From assembly GCA_943737045.1 (NCBI GenBank), contig CALSFV010000139.1, forward strand, positions 1 to 64,000: 64,000 bases of DNA, read 5' to 3'. This DNA comes from Parapristionchus giblindavisi (taxonomy: Eukaryota > Nematoda > Chromadorea > Rhabditida > Diplogasteridae). Positions 10,578 to 22,159 of the stretch are shown piece by piece. The position numbers and the translations under genes were made by a program. The number at the start of each line of letters is the position of its first letter. Position 1 is the first letter of the stretch. The notes beneath the pieces are model-generated. The model was not told the DNA's origin, ran no database searches, and saw nothing but the letters and a program-made list of their open reading frames with translations.

Positions 10578-12226
10578 CTTCACGTTTCTCATCCCATTTC
10601 ACTCTTGATAATGGTGTCCCTATTTCCATTCCCACTCATCCTTTTCCTCCTTTCCTATCAAATGTTTCATTCTTGCCACACGAAGTCCACAAAGCCCTTA
10701 AAAAGCTCTCTCCTTCATGTACCACTGGTTATGATAACATTCCTCAGATTATATTTAGAAAATGTGCATTTGCTCTTTCACTCCCATTATGTGATATTTT
10801 CAACATAAGTATGTTATCCAGCACTGTTCCCTCTCTTTGGAAACATTCTTTAATTACTCCAATACCCAAACCCGGTAAGGATCACAAACTCCCAGACTCC
10901 TATCGTCCCATCTCCATTCTCTCACCTGCTTCTAAAACAATGGAAAGACTTGTCAAGGAAAAACTTGCTCCTTACTTGTTCCGTTTTGACATTATTCCAC
11001 CCTATCAGCATGGTTATCGTCCCGGTGCTTCTGTCCTCACAAACATTATTGATTGTGAGAATGATTGGTCTCTTGCTCATTCCCGAAAACAACACACAGA
11101 TGTCATCTTTCTAGATTTTTCACGTGCCTTTGATACTGTTCCTTTCTCTAAATTGATTTCCAAATGCACACATTATGGTATTCATGGTAATCTCTTACAA
11201 TGGATTACATCATTCCTTTCTGATAGACACTTTTCTGTCCGACTTGATGGTTGTCTTTCCGACTCTTTCCCTGTTCTCTCTGGTGTTCCACAAGGATCTG
11301 TACTAGGGCCCATTCTATTTAATTTATATATTTCTGATATCACCCATATTATCTCTCAATTTCCCGATGTACACATCAAATCATATGCAGATGATATCAA
11401 ATTGTACATTTCTTATTCGCCTGATACTTCCCAATCTAAGGTTTCTCAATTACAAAATGCTTTGAATTGTATTCATTCTTGGACCATTGTTAACCAGCTC
11501 TCTCTCTCTGAATCTAAATGCACTCATCTTCATATTGGTTCATCTCCTCCATCCTATTCAATCAATAATATCATTCTCAATAGTCAATCCCCTCAACGTG
11601 ATCTAGGCGTCCAAATTGTCCCCTCTCTCCTCAGAAATGCCTCGATTGATGACCGTACTTGTAAAGCCAAAACTGCCTTATTCACAATGCTCCGTGCCGT
11701 TTCTGTCAATAATCCTGATATTCTAGTCAAATGTTACCGTACTTATGTTCTTCCTCATCTTGATTTCGCTTCTCCTTTCTGGAACCCCTATACTAAGAAA
11801 GATAGTCAGAAAATAGAGAAGGTCCAAGAACAATTCACTCGAATTCTATTCTATCGTTGCTATCCATCTCCTTCTTATCCTCTTGGTCTTCCTTCCTACT
11901 CAAATCGTCTGTCTATTCTTGGTCTTCAAGCGCTTTATGAGAGGAGAGTCATCACTGACTTAGTTTTCGCCCGTAGGATTATGAATGGCGATACAGTTCT
12001 AGATAGAAATAGATTCTTTACATTTAGACCCCTCAGAGATAGATCACATACTTTCGGAATACATGTAGAGTTCACTAGATCAACTCCACGATTCAATTGT
12101 TTTTCTAGAAGAGTAGCTAGATTATTAAGTGAATTGCCATCTCATGTACATTGCTCACCTAGTTTAAATGTATACAAAAATAGATTATCACAATTAGATT
12201 TGTCCAAGTTTACCGTTTATCGATAA
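10523..12226 (+). CDS. LINE reverse transcriptase, CR1/Jockey lineage, 5'-truncated
   Basis: This encodes the reverse transcriptase of a non-LTR retrotransposon, which copies element RNA into DNA at a nicked target. RT motifs occur in order: TGYDNIP (residues 68-74), ITPIPKPGK (111-119), YRPISI (127-132), QHGYRPG (162-168), motif A LDFSRAFD (197-204, catalytic D198), motif B SGVPQGSVLGP (253-263) and motif C YADD (288-291). The C-terminal region has the long thumb/connection typical of CR1/Jockey/I-type elements (YRTYVLPHLDFASPFWNP). No apurinic endonuclease domain precedes it, and a full pol ORF would be roughly 900 residues or more, so the copy is 5'-truncated; the listed ATG is just the first in frame. 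The 567-codon frame has no internal stop or frameshift, implying a fairly recent insertion. Identification as RT is certain; clade is inferred. Confidence 0.9.
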   Translation: MLFPTYGYFQLMAISNLLASRFSSHFTLDNGVPISIPTHPFPPFLSNVSFLPHEVHKALKKLSPSCTTGYDNIPQIIFRKCAFALSLPLCDIFNISMLSSTVPSLWKHSLITPIPKPGKDHKLPDSYRPISILSPASKTMERLVKEKLAPYLFRFDIIPPYQHGYRPGASVLTNIIDCENDWSLAHSRKQHTDVIFLDFSRAFDTVPFSKLISKCTHYGIHGNLLQWITSFLSDRHFSVRLDGCLSDSFPVLSGVPQGSVLGPILFNLYISDITHIISQFPDVHIKSYADDIKLYISYSPDTSQSKVSQLQNALNCIHSWTIVNQLSLSESKCTHLHIGSSPPSYSINNIILNSQSPQRDLGVQIVPSLLRNASIDDRTCKAKTALFTMLRAVSVNNPDILVKCYRTYVLPHLDFASPFWNPYTKKDSQKIEKVQEQFTRILFYRCYPSPSYPLGLPSYSNRLSILGLQALYERRVITDLVFARRIMNGDTVLDRNRFFTFRPLRDRSHTFGIHVEFTRSTPRFNCFSRRVARLLSELPSHVHCSPSLNVYKNRLSQLDLSKFTVYR

Positions 12227-12645
12227 TTGTATCAATATCTTCATTAATAGTTGCACATCTATATTTATCCCCTTGTCATAGCATTCATCCCCTTCTCCCT
12301 CTAGAATATCTCTTTAATTCAGCACCACCCATACCCATTAGCAATCTAGCATCTGGTTCTCGGAGCAGAGTCAACCTGGTCACCGAGTCCTCTTCCTCGG
12401 TTAATTCCTCCTACTCTCACTCCCACCATGAGAGAAAGACCAGACGATGACAAGATGAGCCCAGTTTGCCTGATTGATTGATCTCTATATATTTCTTACC
12501 TTATGCACCCCCCCCCCACCCCCTTTTATTCACCATAGTATTTATGAGAGTCATTATCATCATGTATTATGTTTCACTCGTATTTTCTAATTGTTTCTCG
12601 TTGCGCTCTCGGGCGTAGATAAAATATATATAATATTCGGTCTTT

Positions 12646-13215
12646 TAAGCAATTCAAAATAAGTGCTACCCGATATTGCTATGTCTCAAAGACCATGTAT
12701 AATTGTAAGGGAACGAATTAAGACGATGGTCAGAACCAGCGGTTTCAGACAAGCAAAACAATCTAGCTAATTATGTTTAGGTTTCAGCCGAGCCAAGAAT
12801 AATTGGATTGTTCCTGAAAACCATTTCGACGTGGCTCTATCTAATGCCACGTTCAAACGTTACGGACAGACAGTAAGGAATAGAGATTGAATTCGCGTCG
12901 ACGCTAATCACAGTAAGTCCGCGGCCACGGCGGACGATAGACGAGATGTAACAACAGACTGTAACGATATAAAATGAATTCCTTGAGATGTCTAAATACA
13001 TAAATGATTTAACGAGAAGCGGCCAACGACTACTCACAATCAGTAAAAGAAAAGGAATATGGGTGGAAAATCGGGGATCTTATACAAGAAAAGCTTCGAA
13101 CGGTTTTAAAAAAGATTGTATAAGTGATGAATGAAAATTGAGCATGTGGACAACAATAAAAGATTTCGGTAACTCAAGGTAACTATTTCGGTAACTATTT
13201 CAGACGAAGTCTACT
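12646..13215. other. Intergenic, nothing firmly supported
   Basis: No gene, repeat or RNA that I can support. Confidence 0.5.
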
Positions 13216-13217
13216 AC

Positions 13218-13330
13218 TGCCTCTCATTCTCCTTTTCCAAATCTCCCTCTCTCTCCCTCTCGGCCTCCTTACCTCTCCCTCTACCTCTCCCTCTTTCTTC
13301 TCCTCTTTCTCCGCTTCTCTCCCCAGGTGT
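13218..13330 (+). repeat. CT-rich tract
   Basis: CTCTCCCTCTCGG and CCTCTACCTCTCCC units, all pyrimidine; the first of four such tracts spaced through 13.2-15.3 kb. Confidence 0.8.
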
Positions 13331-13439
13331 CCCAATTCAGAAGGGCACAGAACGAGAGATTAGAATAGGAGTGAATGGATGAAGGGCGACAAATTGTTGC
13401 ACTACAACAATGAATACTACATCCCTCTTGCAGCGGATG

Positions 13440-14335
13440 TCGTTCTTACCTCACCTTGCTCTACCTCTCCCTCTTCCCTACTTCTTAACTTACCTCTCCC
13501 TCTCCAGTTGCCTCTCCTTCTACCTCTACCTCTACGTCTTTTATCTCCCTCTACGCCTCCCTTTCCTCGCTCTCCCGTTACTTTAATCAACCAAAATCAT
13601 TCCAATTACATCAAGTCTACACGACTTTTACGGGTCGAGAAGAGAAGGGCGCCATTCACAGGTTTTGTCCCGTCGTAAAGACGAAGTCACCTCTATCAAC
13701 GGTCTCTTCAATGGTCTACGCTCTCTCATTGTTAGAGAACAGAGAAATAGTGTGCGCGATGAAGATGCGATTGAGTATTGTCACTCTCCCTTTAATGACC
13801 GAATGGGGAAGTTACGCGAAAATTCGTTTTCAACGAGGAAACCATTAGAGAAGGATTATTTTCGTGAATAAAATATGAAAACATGATCACTGCCAATATC
13901 ATTCTAAATCTAAAGGTCAAACGGAGAGCTGGAAAAAAAAGATTTGTACAACTCTCGTTCTTATAATTTCTGTGACTTTTCAACAACACATAGAAAGGAT
14001 GCCTCCAGCTGTCTGTGGTAAGAAATATTGAAGAAGAAAGTTTGAAAGGAAAGAGAGAGTGTGAGTGATTCAATGACAGATAGATTATTTGGTATATTAC
14101 TGTAGAAGTGTCGTGCAAAAGTGACGAAAAGATAAGAAAAACACGCGAGAGAGCATGGAAAATGAGTAGAGTTGTCCGTATTTTTCTTTTCTACTTTCCA
14201 ACATCGAACAAAACTTAAGTGAGCGATGCATATGAAACATAAAAGGGGATGATCCACCATGAGTTTTGGCTGAAGAGTCCGAACAATAAGACAAAAAAAA
14301 CGGAACACAAAGGCCCCGGGAAATCTCTACCTCTC
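13440..14335 (+). repeat. Direct duplication, copy 1
   Basis: Copy 1 runs from a (CCTCTA)n tract through CAAAATCATTCCAATTACAT (13592), a conserved TAGAAAGGATGCCTCCAGCT block (about 13991) and AAAAGGGGATGATCCA (about 14241) to the next CT tract. All three landmarks recur in the same order downstream (14489, about 14788 and about 15016). Offsets vary from about 780 to 900 bp because this copy holds a MITE insertion of about 120 bp and other small indels. No coding function is evident. Confidence 0.8.
13675..13795. mobile_element. TTAA MITE, family AGGGAGCG (inside direct repeat)
   Basis: It is homologous to the complete element at 51459-51581, sharing TCAATGGTCTA, GTTAGAGAACAGA.AAATAG, TGTGCGC.ATGAAGA and CTCCCTTTAA. 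The second copy of the direct repeat has only TTAA at the corresponding place (TTCAGAC-TTAA-TGACTGAATAG near 14572-14590), giving an unoccupied-site comparison that supports TTAA as the target. The left TTAA here is decayed to GTAA. Confidence 0.75.
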
Positions 14336-15325
14336 CCTCTCTCTCTATACCTCTTCCTCTTCCCTACTTCTTCACTCACCTCTCCATCTCCACCTCCATC
14401 TCTCATTCCTCTCCTACTCCCTCTACCTCTACTTCTTTTATCTCACTCTACACCTCTGTTTCCTCACTCTCTCATTACTTTAATCTTCCAAAATCATTCC
14501 AATTACATCAAGTCTACACGACATTTACTGGTCGAGAAGGGGCGAAAGGACACCATTCACAGGTTTTGTTCAGACTTAATGACTGAATAGGGAAGTTACA
14601 TGTGAACTCATTTTCAAAAAAAAGCCATTAGAGGAAGACTATTTTCGTCAAGAAAATGTGAAAACATGCTGAATGCGATATTTATTCTAATTCTAAAATG
14701 AGATCTTCGTTCAAATCGGAAAATGCGGAAGAAAAGATCAGTGCAAAAATCGTTCTTAATGTTTTCGTGACTTTTCAACAGTACGTAGAAAGGATGCCTC
14801 CAGCTGTGCGTGATAAGAACAACAAAATAAGTATGCTTAACGAAAAAAAGGAATTTGTGTGGCTATAACAGAGAGAATGTAGAAATGTCGTGCAAAAGTG
14901 ACGAAAAGATAAGAAAAACGAGCATGGAAAATGAGGAGAGTCATCCATATTCTTCTTTTCTACTTTCCAACATCGAACAAAACTTATGGGTGCGATGAAA
15001 TATAATGAAACATAAAAGGGGATGATCCATCCTAAGATTTGGGTGAAGAGTCCGAACAATAAGACAAAACACACGGAACACAAAGGCCTCGGGAAATCTC
15101 TCCCTCCCCCTCTCTCTCTTCCTCTACCTCTACCTCTACCTCTCTCTCTACCTCTACCCCTACCTCTCTCTCTACCTCTACCTCTACCTCTATCTCTCCC
15201 TCTACCTCTACCCCTACCTCTCTCTCTACCTCTACCTCTACCTCTCTCTACTTCTCCCTCTACCTCTCCTTCCCCCTCCCTCTACCTCTCCTTCCCCCTC
15301 CCTCTACCTCTCTATCTCTTCTCTT
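14336..15325 (+). repeat. Direct duplication, copy 2, ending in CT minisatellite
   Basis: Second copy of the 13440-14335 segment without the MITE. It ends in an expanded (CCTCTA)n / CTCTCT tract at 15098-15325. Frames here that read Leu-Pro-Leu-Ser are composition artefacts. Confidence 0.8.
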
Positions 15326-15489
15326 CATCAGTCCAACGTTCGTCATCCTCACACTTTCTTCTACTCCTCTTTCTCCTCCTCATATCCGAAATCCGATACC
15401 GATCACAAAACAAAAACGATCCCTTGTTTCTCATAAGAGTGGCATTATTACTGAGTATCCGAGAGTCAACCGCGACTTTGGAGAAATAA

Positions 15490-17920
15490 TAATATTGATG
15501 ATCATCGATGAAACATATATTTAATGAATATCGAAGGATGGACTATTCCGAATCGTGCGCGTCTCGGACATAAATATGGTTCATTAGTAATTAGTACAAA
15601 ATCCTTCTGTGCATTCCAGAATGAGCTTCATGCGTCAACTGAAGAGATTATTGGAGTAGGAACACTGATTGCACCATGAATTTAGCATTCGAATTTAAAC
15701 ACTTCATCTATTATAGATCAACTAGGGGGGCACCGGATCTGCAGCGATGTTTCATGGTTAATCATTGTTTCCTGCGACGTTCATAAAAGTTTCTTCACAA
15801 ACTCATTCTTTCATATCTATAAATATGTATGATTTAACTAAAAGGACAGTATTCTTTCACAGAAATTTTTTTAAAATCAAATCAGAGCGTTTATTGAAGC
15901 TAATCAGAGTGATTTTAGAGCCTAATTTAACCCTGGCTCCTTCTAAAATTGTTCTGATTATATGCAAATCGATTTGAGTTGTGCCAAGCGAGAGAGCGTT
16001 GTAGTTGAGAAAGCTTCAAATGTCGTAGAATACCGGAGGAGATGTTCATGTTGCTATTCGCAATCATGTGGCGTAATTTAAGCAAAACGAACAAACAGAT
16101 GAACAAGCATAGACTAGCAACAACAAGTTCACAAAATAATCATTAGTCATCAATGATCTTAAGTAAGAAATTCTCTTCATTTAGTTGACTGATTCATGCT
16201 CTGAACCGTAGGACCTCCCATGCGACAACAAAAGTGCGATCACAGAATTTGAGACCGTGTTTTCGTTATGCGGTGTTACATTTTCGGCACGTGCGCACGT
16301 GCACATCCCTTTCTCTTACCGAAAATCTAACAACGCATTAGTGATCCACAGGACGGTATGTCTAATTTTTAAAAAATTTACACAAATAAATACATAAACT
16401 ATCTATTGATTTATTGTAGTCTATACTTACTACTGATTGAATTTGGAATAAGATCTCGTTGACGGAAGGTCAATTGTGATGACTGGGCGGAAAAACTTAG
16501 GACGAGGAAATTGAAGTGGCGACAGACTGACAGGCGTTCGTAAACGCAATCAATCAATCACAGTCAAGGGGACAGAGAAAACAAAATATGAGAACTTAGT
16601 GAATAAAAACAAAGTAAAACTTTGTGGTCAAAATTAATATTTCTAACAATAAATCATAATGATTTGGAAATATTAAAAAAAATTACGTTTTTAGCGTGAA
16701 TTTCGTTTCAGAATCAGATAACATATAAATACTAAAGTAAATTTGAAGCATGCCACAACGACACACTATAACAAAAAGAACAAGGTCAGTCTTAACGTTG
16801 AATGAATATTAAATGCCCAATATTCCAGAGCGCTTCGAACTCATTTCTTGGTAAGCCTCATAGAAACATACATAGAAGAGCGTAGAAGCACTCTTGGATA
16901 TTGGATATTGAACATTCAATGGTGCTATTCTGGATAGACACGCGTAACCTTTGGCATATGACATTATTTTGCATGCTTTTCAACTATCATAATAGACTTT
17001 TTGATATTCTATTCAATTAGTGTTCTATTGAAGATGGACCGCCCCATTGAGTAGAGGTTAACCTATGGCCGAAGTCATCTGAATAGTACTGAGTACATTT
17101 GCATGATTTTTAAGTTCTTTGGACCTTATAGGTTGTCCAATAAACACAGTTGCATCCATGAAGACTAGTGTACAACACGGTAAGGTCATTGGACGACGCA
17201 AAGGGTGCAAACCATGAACGAAGCTAATTGGGGAGGGGTGCCCCCCCCCCCATCTAACGAGACTCTTCCCATTTCATTCTCTGTATCGTCTAACTTTCTC
17301 ACATGTCCGATGAAGGTAGAGAAGGTTGACATCTGCAACCCTGACTCCCACTCCCCAATAGACAAGTAGAATATAGAATCTCATTCAAACGCTCCATGTA
17401 TAACTGTCGTATATGTTTTCCCACCCAAAAATCGATGGTTTTTTATTCATTTCCGATCTCTTATTATTACTTTCACCATTCGTCGCTCGTTTGATTATGT
17501 TCTATATTTATATCTATAATACACTCTTTATCTCTTCAGTCGCCTATATCGCCAAATACCAAGCCACAGCCTATATTTGTGATGCGATTTAATATTAATG
17601 AAATGAAAGAATGTTCTATCGAAACGAAAAAAAATAAATAAAAAGTGGTGAACCGTGATTAAAATAATTTTAGTAAAAGTATTGTTTTGATTTTCTCACC
17701 TTATTATGAACTTTGATCTTTAAAATTTTACAATACAAATTGATCGTTGATTTTTTTTATTTATGAATTACATAATCTATAATTAAATTTTTGGAATACA
17801 TAAATATGAAATATTGAGAATTCTCTAATTATTTGAAAAATCACCATCTTTCTGTACCCATATCACGCCAGTCACGAGAGAATTGAGATAAAATAAAATG
17901 GCTATTCTTCGGAATGAAGC
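15490..17920. other. Intergenic with minor palindromes
   Basis: No supported gene. A degraded piece of the Harbinger-like MITE may lie at 16262-16308 (GGTGTTACATTTTCGGCACGT). A small imperfect inverted repeat joins about 16796-16840 and 16885-16925. A poly-C run sits near 17240. Confidence 0.45.
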
Positions 17921-18253
17921 AAAAATGGTGAAATGAGTTAGGACCATTTTTGGTCATCTCTAGGCATGTTCTACCACCCCCCAAAGTCTCATTATGCAAT
18001 TTTCAATTTGGGGCTCAATACACCGGTTCGGTAAGGTGAAGTCCCAACTTTGTGCACGAATTTCTCGCTTCTGGTGCGCTTTACCGAAAAAGTGTCACAA
18101 GAGTGACCCCGCTCTTTTTTCGAGCTCTATCGCTCTAAACAATCAGATGCTATGAAAATGTCTCAGAACAGAGCTTCACTTCGTAGCAAATAACAGGAGG
18201 GAGGGCATGCCTAGAGATGTCCAAAATGGGTCCTAACTTATTTCACAATTTTT
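17921..18253. mobile_element. 333-bp MITE with about 45-bp inverted termini
   Basis: The left end AAAAATGGTGAAATGAGTTA continues through GGACCATTTTTGGTCATCTCTAGGCATG. Its reverse complement is found at 18206-18253 with few mismatches. I could not identify a target duplication and see no coding capacity. No second copy is visible in the window. Confidence 0.7.
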
Positions 18254-18485
18254 TCTTTTTCACTCTGATTACAATGTTATGGTGTTATTTCTGATAAAGA
18301 TGAGCATGCTTTAAATTTTTCAATTTTAAAAAAAATAATTTTAAAATTTCAAAGAAGAGTTAAGTTCAATAACAATATTTCTCAATGTTATTATTTTTTT
18401 TAAATTTATTAGGAATCAATTATTTAAAATATTTTAATGAATTCAACTGTTACCTATTGCAGAGACATAAGGGGGGGGGACCATC

Positions 18486-18926
18486 GCACTATATCGTTAT
18501 GTGTTCAAGCATATTGAGAACGAGCCCTTCTCCATCAGAGTGACTACGCCCACTTCCTCAACCACGGAAATGCCTATGCTTCCCAATGATAACGTTGATC
18601 TCGACGCTGGAACTCTCACGATCCATACCAACACGATCAATGTGCTATTCCGCATCGAAAGCATCGAACTCCTGAAGGTAATCGCAGAGCTCTGCAGAGC
18701 ACACTGGAAAACTTCTTGAACGGACGCCATAACCGCGTTGGCGTGCTCAGAAGATTCTTTCGTAATCAACCTGATCTCCATGGAAAACTTCAATTCAGAA
18801 AGATTATCGGTGAGTACAGTCTGTTCTCATTCCTTCTCATAACATTCTTAAAATCCTTTTTTAGATGGAAGTGTCTTCCCACATGAAATCACGGACTTTG
18901 CCGACTTCACCCATCCTGATATCTAA
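18486..18926 (+). pseudogene. Two-exon gene fragment with a frameshift, unknown family
   Basis: Codon-rich sequence follows a TATTGCAG acceptor and a run of nine G. The first frame reads FKHIENEPFSIRVTTP and continues to IESIELLK. After a palindromic stretch (GAGCTCTGCAGAGC, about 18687-18700) a different frame continues with FLNGRHNRVGVLRRFFRNQ to 18809. A good 55-bp intron follows (GTGAGTACAG...TTTTTTAG, 18810-18864), then a terminal exon GSVFPHEITDFADF..HPDI with stop TAA at 18924-18926. The change of frame implies an indel, a pseudogene, or a base-calling error. The G-run just upstream also makes the entry frame uncertain. I do not recognise the family. Confidence 0.5.
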
Positions 18927-18959
18927 ATGGTTCCTGGAATTCTTCAATATTATAATTCT

Positions 18960-20620
18960 CATCCTCAAACATAGATTATATTAGTTACAATTGATCCCTT
19001 TTCATAATTATTAAATAGTTCATCTTTTTTTAATCCCCTACTCCAATCCTACTCTCTAACCCAGTTATTAATCATATAATAATAAAATCATATAGTATTA
19101 TCAACCAACCGATTCGCTAATAACGCGACGGACCTCCATCAAAACCTGTATTAATTGTATATCTGATCTCTCGCTCATTTGTTTTGATGGAAATAAAGAA
19201 AGAAAGAAAGAAAGAAAGAATTCATTTCTAACAAATTTCACAATGAAACTATTGTTTACTGTAGTTACCGTTGTATTATGATATGGTGTATTGTAGAAGC
19301 GTTGACTTTTCATGGTTGTCGAATTAATGTTTTCTAAAAACTATTGTATTCATGTTCTTCTATCCTCTCATCCTTAGTCCTGTTTCCTTTTCATTCCAGT
19401 ATTTCCTATGTCCTCGTTTTACCTATTACATTACAACGTATAATGTAGAAGCGTTTGAATGTTAACGGTAGTCTAATCTCCCTCCTCACCCCCTCTATAC
19501 TCATCTATATATTTTTTTCGTCGCTCTTTAAGTATCCAATCACAATTTAGACATAAACTTGTATTGATTAGAAAATAAAGTTATCAACAAGAAAAATTAT
19601 TCGCATGAGGTATGTGTACAATAAAATCAAAATTCTCTCTTATTTTTGCTGAAATAAAATATTAGTTACAATACAAAAATAAGGTTAATGTTGACAAGGT
19701 TTACGGTAAGTCAATATGGTTTGGTGTATTGTGACTCGCGTCGCGGATGCGACACGTACTCTACCAACCCTTATTGTTTAAAAGTTCAATCAGTACTTTT
19801 GAATCTGGTATACTTTTATTCCTCACCGTAGGAAAAGTAAATCAGTAACTTGGTAACATAGTAACTTAGTAAGAAGTAAACCCTAGTCTTTTGTAATACT
19901 CTAAAAACTGTGGTTAAGTGTTTTGCAGTTTGTCTCTTCCTTATTGTTTTCAATCAGTTGATATACCTTGATATATCTTCTCGTTTTTGATCCGAATAGA
20001 GAAGATAAATATATTATATTATTATTTATTATAGTTCGATAACTTTTGTGATCTGTAATCTTATGATTTTGCCCTTTCTGATCTTTGATTCTTGATAACC
20101 GCTCAGACGGCTAACGAGGTTCAATGCAAAGCCGACGACGATGTATTCGAGCAGCGCCGTGTTCGTTTGGGAGAAAGGAGAAGCCTGAAGAGGCGGCCAA
20201 TGAAGATTTGCCCAGAACCACGCCAGAACAAGCAAAGAGATTGACAAATGTTTATTAATATAATTGATCGATTATTGATCATTTCAAATTATTAATCTAG
20301 CCAGTGCTAGAGAAAGTACACAGCACAAAGATAAATAGCAGTGCACACGGAATGCTTGAGATCATGTCATATGACTACGGTAGGATAATGTAGCGAAACG
20401 GCAAGTAGGAATCTCACGTCTAGGTCCGTGTACGACTGAAGAGCAGACAATCAATAAATAAAGCACTACCGTAGCCCACCCTAATCGCTGCGGGAAGTCA
20501 CCTCGGTCTCTCGTGGGTGTGACTCACCTTGTCGTCGTAGATTCCCGCGCGAAAATAAAGAAGGACTACTACTTGCAAAAAGTTCTCAAGGCGTCCTGGG
20601 ATCCGTAAAAGTAGAATGAA
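18960..20620. other. Intergenic, simple repeats only
   Basis: A (GAAA)n repeat lies at 19191-19220. No gene is supported, apart from a weak hydrophobic frame at 20029-20247 that I rejected. Confidence 0.5.
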
Positions 20621-20622
20621 TC

Positions 20623-20769
20623 CAGTGGCAGTATGCAAGAACAACAGGAAAACCGTTTTCCGGGAAAATGTGACGTCATTAGCGTAGGCGGAGGATTTTT
20701 GGAAAACGCCTCCGCCTACGCTAATGACGTCACATTTTCCCGGAAAACGGTTCTTGCATACGGCCACAG
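20623..20769. mobile_element. 147-bp palindromic MITE carrying two TGACGTCA sites (copy 1)
   Basis: A near-perfect palindrome with ends CAGTGGCAGTATGCAAGAAC and the complement of CTGTGGCCGTATGCAAGAAC. Each arm contains a perfect TGACGTCA octamer (20671-20678 and 20725-20732), the consensus cAMP-response element. A second copy of identical length is at 31238-31384. I see no flanking duplication. TGACGTCA function is inferred from the motif alone. Confidence 0.8.
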
Positions 20770-22159
20770 ATACAAATGGCGATTGTGAAATGCCATTGTA
20801 TTGTTGAATAAATATTACCATTTAAAATTGTTCAACAAATCAAAAATTAAATAAGAAGGATCGATTCTAAGTTTTGAAATACCAGAGTAGTTATTTAAGA
20901 ATTTGCTCTTCCTTTGTCTTGGCATATCATTATTGGCATTATTATGAGAGCCTGTCTGACGGAATTGACATTCTGACCGGGGGAGGTGACATAGCGAAAA
21001 ATAATTTTTTTGTTTAATGTGGAATAAAATAGTGCACTACCAGGCGACCTCAGCCACACATATGAGAAAGTTTGATTTTGCATCTGAAGGTTACTGTAGG
21101 CGAAAATGTTCGGTAGGTCAAAACAATTATTTCGGCTCCCCACAATGTTCTATAGACTGTGAAAGCAAAAACGACCGCTCAACATAGAAACTCTCTCAAA
21201 TGCAATCGTCTTTCGCTTGTCTTGCTATGGAAACAAAATGGCTTGAACCAGAATACTGTGTCCCAAGCATCCGATCGATTCGGGAGTGGTACAAATCGAT
21301 TCCTCGTTCGAATACAAGCAACTTTTACTTAGACAACTTTTTAATCAGGACTTCGAGGAATCGAGTTGTTATGAAAATAAACTTTTGAACGTTGATTACT
21401 ATGTGACGGTTCTCTAGAATTAAAAAAATTAAATTAGCTTAAATCGTTATACATTTAGTAACTAACCTTATATTAAAATATGAAGGCAAATAAAATAGGG
21501 GAAATTTGGATACGATAGCAAAATACGTCAGAAACTCGGAAAAAATCACTTCACGATCGTATTTTGGTGCACTTGTCATACTGTAGGCGCGGTCTTTTTC
21601 ACGGCTCTACACTGGGCATCGCTTATAAGTTTGATTTAGTTTGTTTTTAAATGTATTTTACTTTAAATTATAACACACAACAGCGAGCACGGCTGGGACA
21701 GAATAGCGATAGCTATAGCGAGCAGGGCTGGGACAGAATTCACAAGGTCCAACACCGATATGTGAGTTTCCTCAGACAGGCTCTCTTATATGTCTTGGAA
21801 TCTCGATGTGAGAGAGTGCCATCTGATCGATAATCTCAATCTACTCGTAGCTTTTTCTTAATGTTTTGATTATTGAATTTCAGAATTGTGTTACATGTCA
21901 GAACTATTTTATCAAGGAAAGTTCACACGAAAAATTTGGGAGGGAACCTCCAAAGGAAAAGCCCACAAATCTATGTACTCAAAACACCTTACAATTAAAA
22001 TTACATGTTGAAATCGTATTTTAGAATGCACATTACAATTCCTTGCTTGAATTATTCGATGAATTTACTTTTCATATCATTTCTACTTATTAGTCCTAGG
22101 AAGAACGGTCAGTTCTTCAAATTTATCTTTTCTTGTTATTTGAATTAATCTTATTTTAG
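20770..22159. other. Intergenic, nothing firmly supported
   Basis: No gene supported. A small direct repeat with GAGCA(G/C)GGCTGGGACAGAAT occurs twice near 21684-21738. Confidence 0.5.

Larger units (their letters stand above)
10523..12645 (+). mobile_element. Truncated non-LTR retrotransposon with 3' UTR
   Basis: It comprises the RT ORF plus about 400 bp of 3' UTR. The UTR contains a run of ten C near 12507 and appears to end in an AT-rich tail near GATAAAATATATATAATA (about 12617-12635). The exact 3' end and target duplication cannot be fixed without another copy. Confidence 0.7.

Noticed and set aside
15022..15489. 155-codon plus-strand frame of Leu-Pro-Leu-Ser repeats
   Set aside because: Same explanation: translation of a (CCTCTA)n tract.
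20029..20247. Minus-strand hydrophobic frame resembling a membrane protein exon (LLEYIVVGFALNLVSRL)
   Set aside because: The frame has no ATG start and no acceptor site beside it, and no neighbouring exon could be found.
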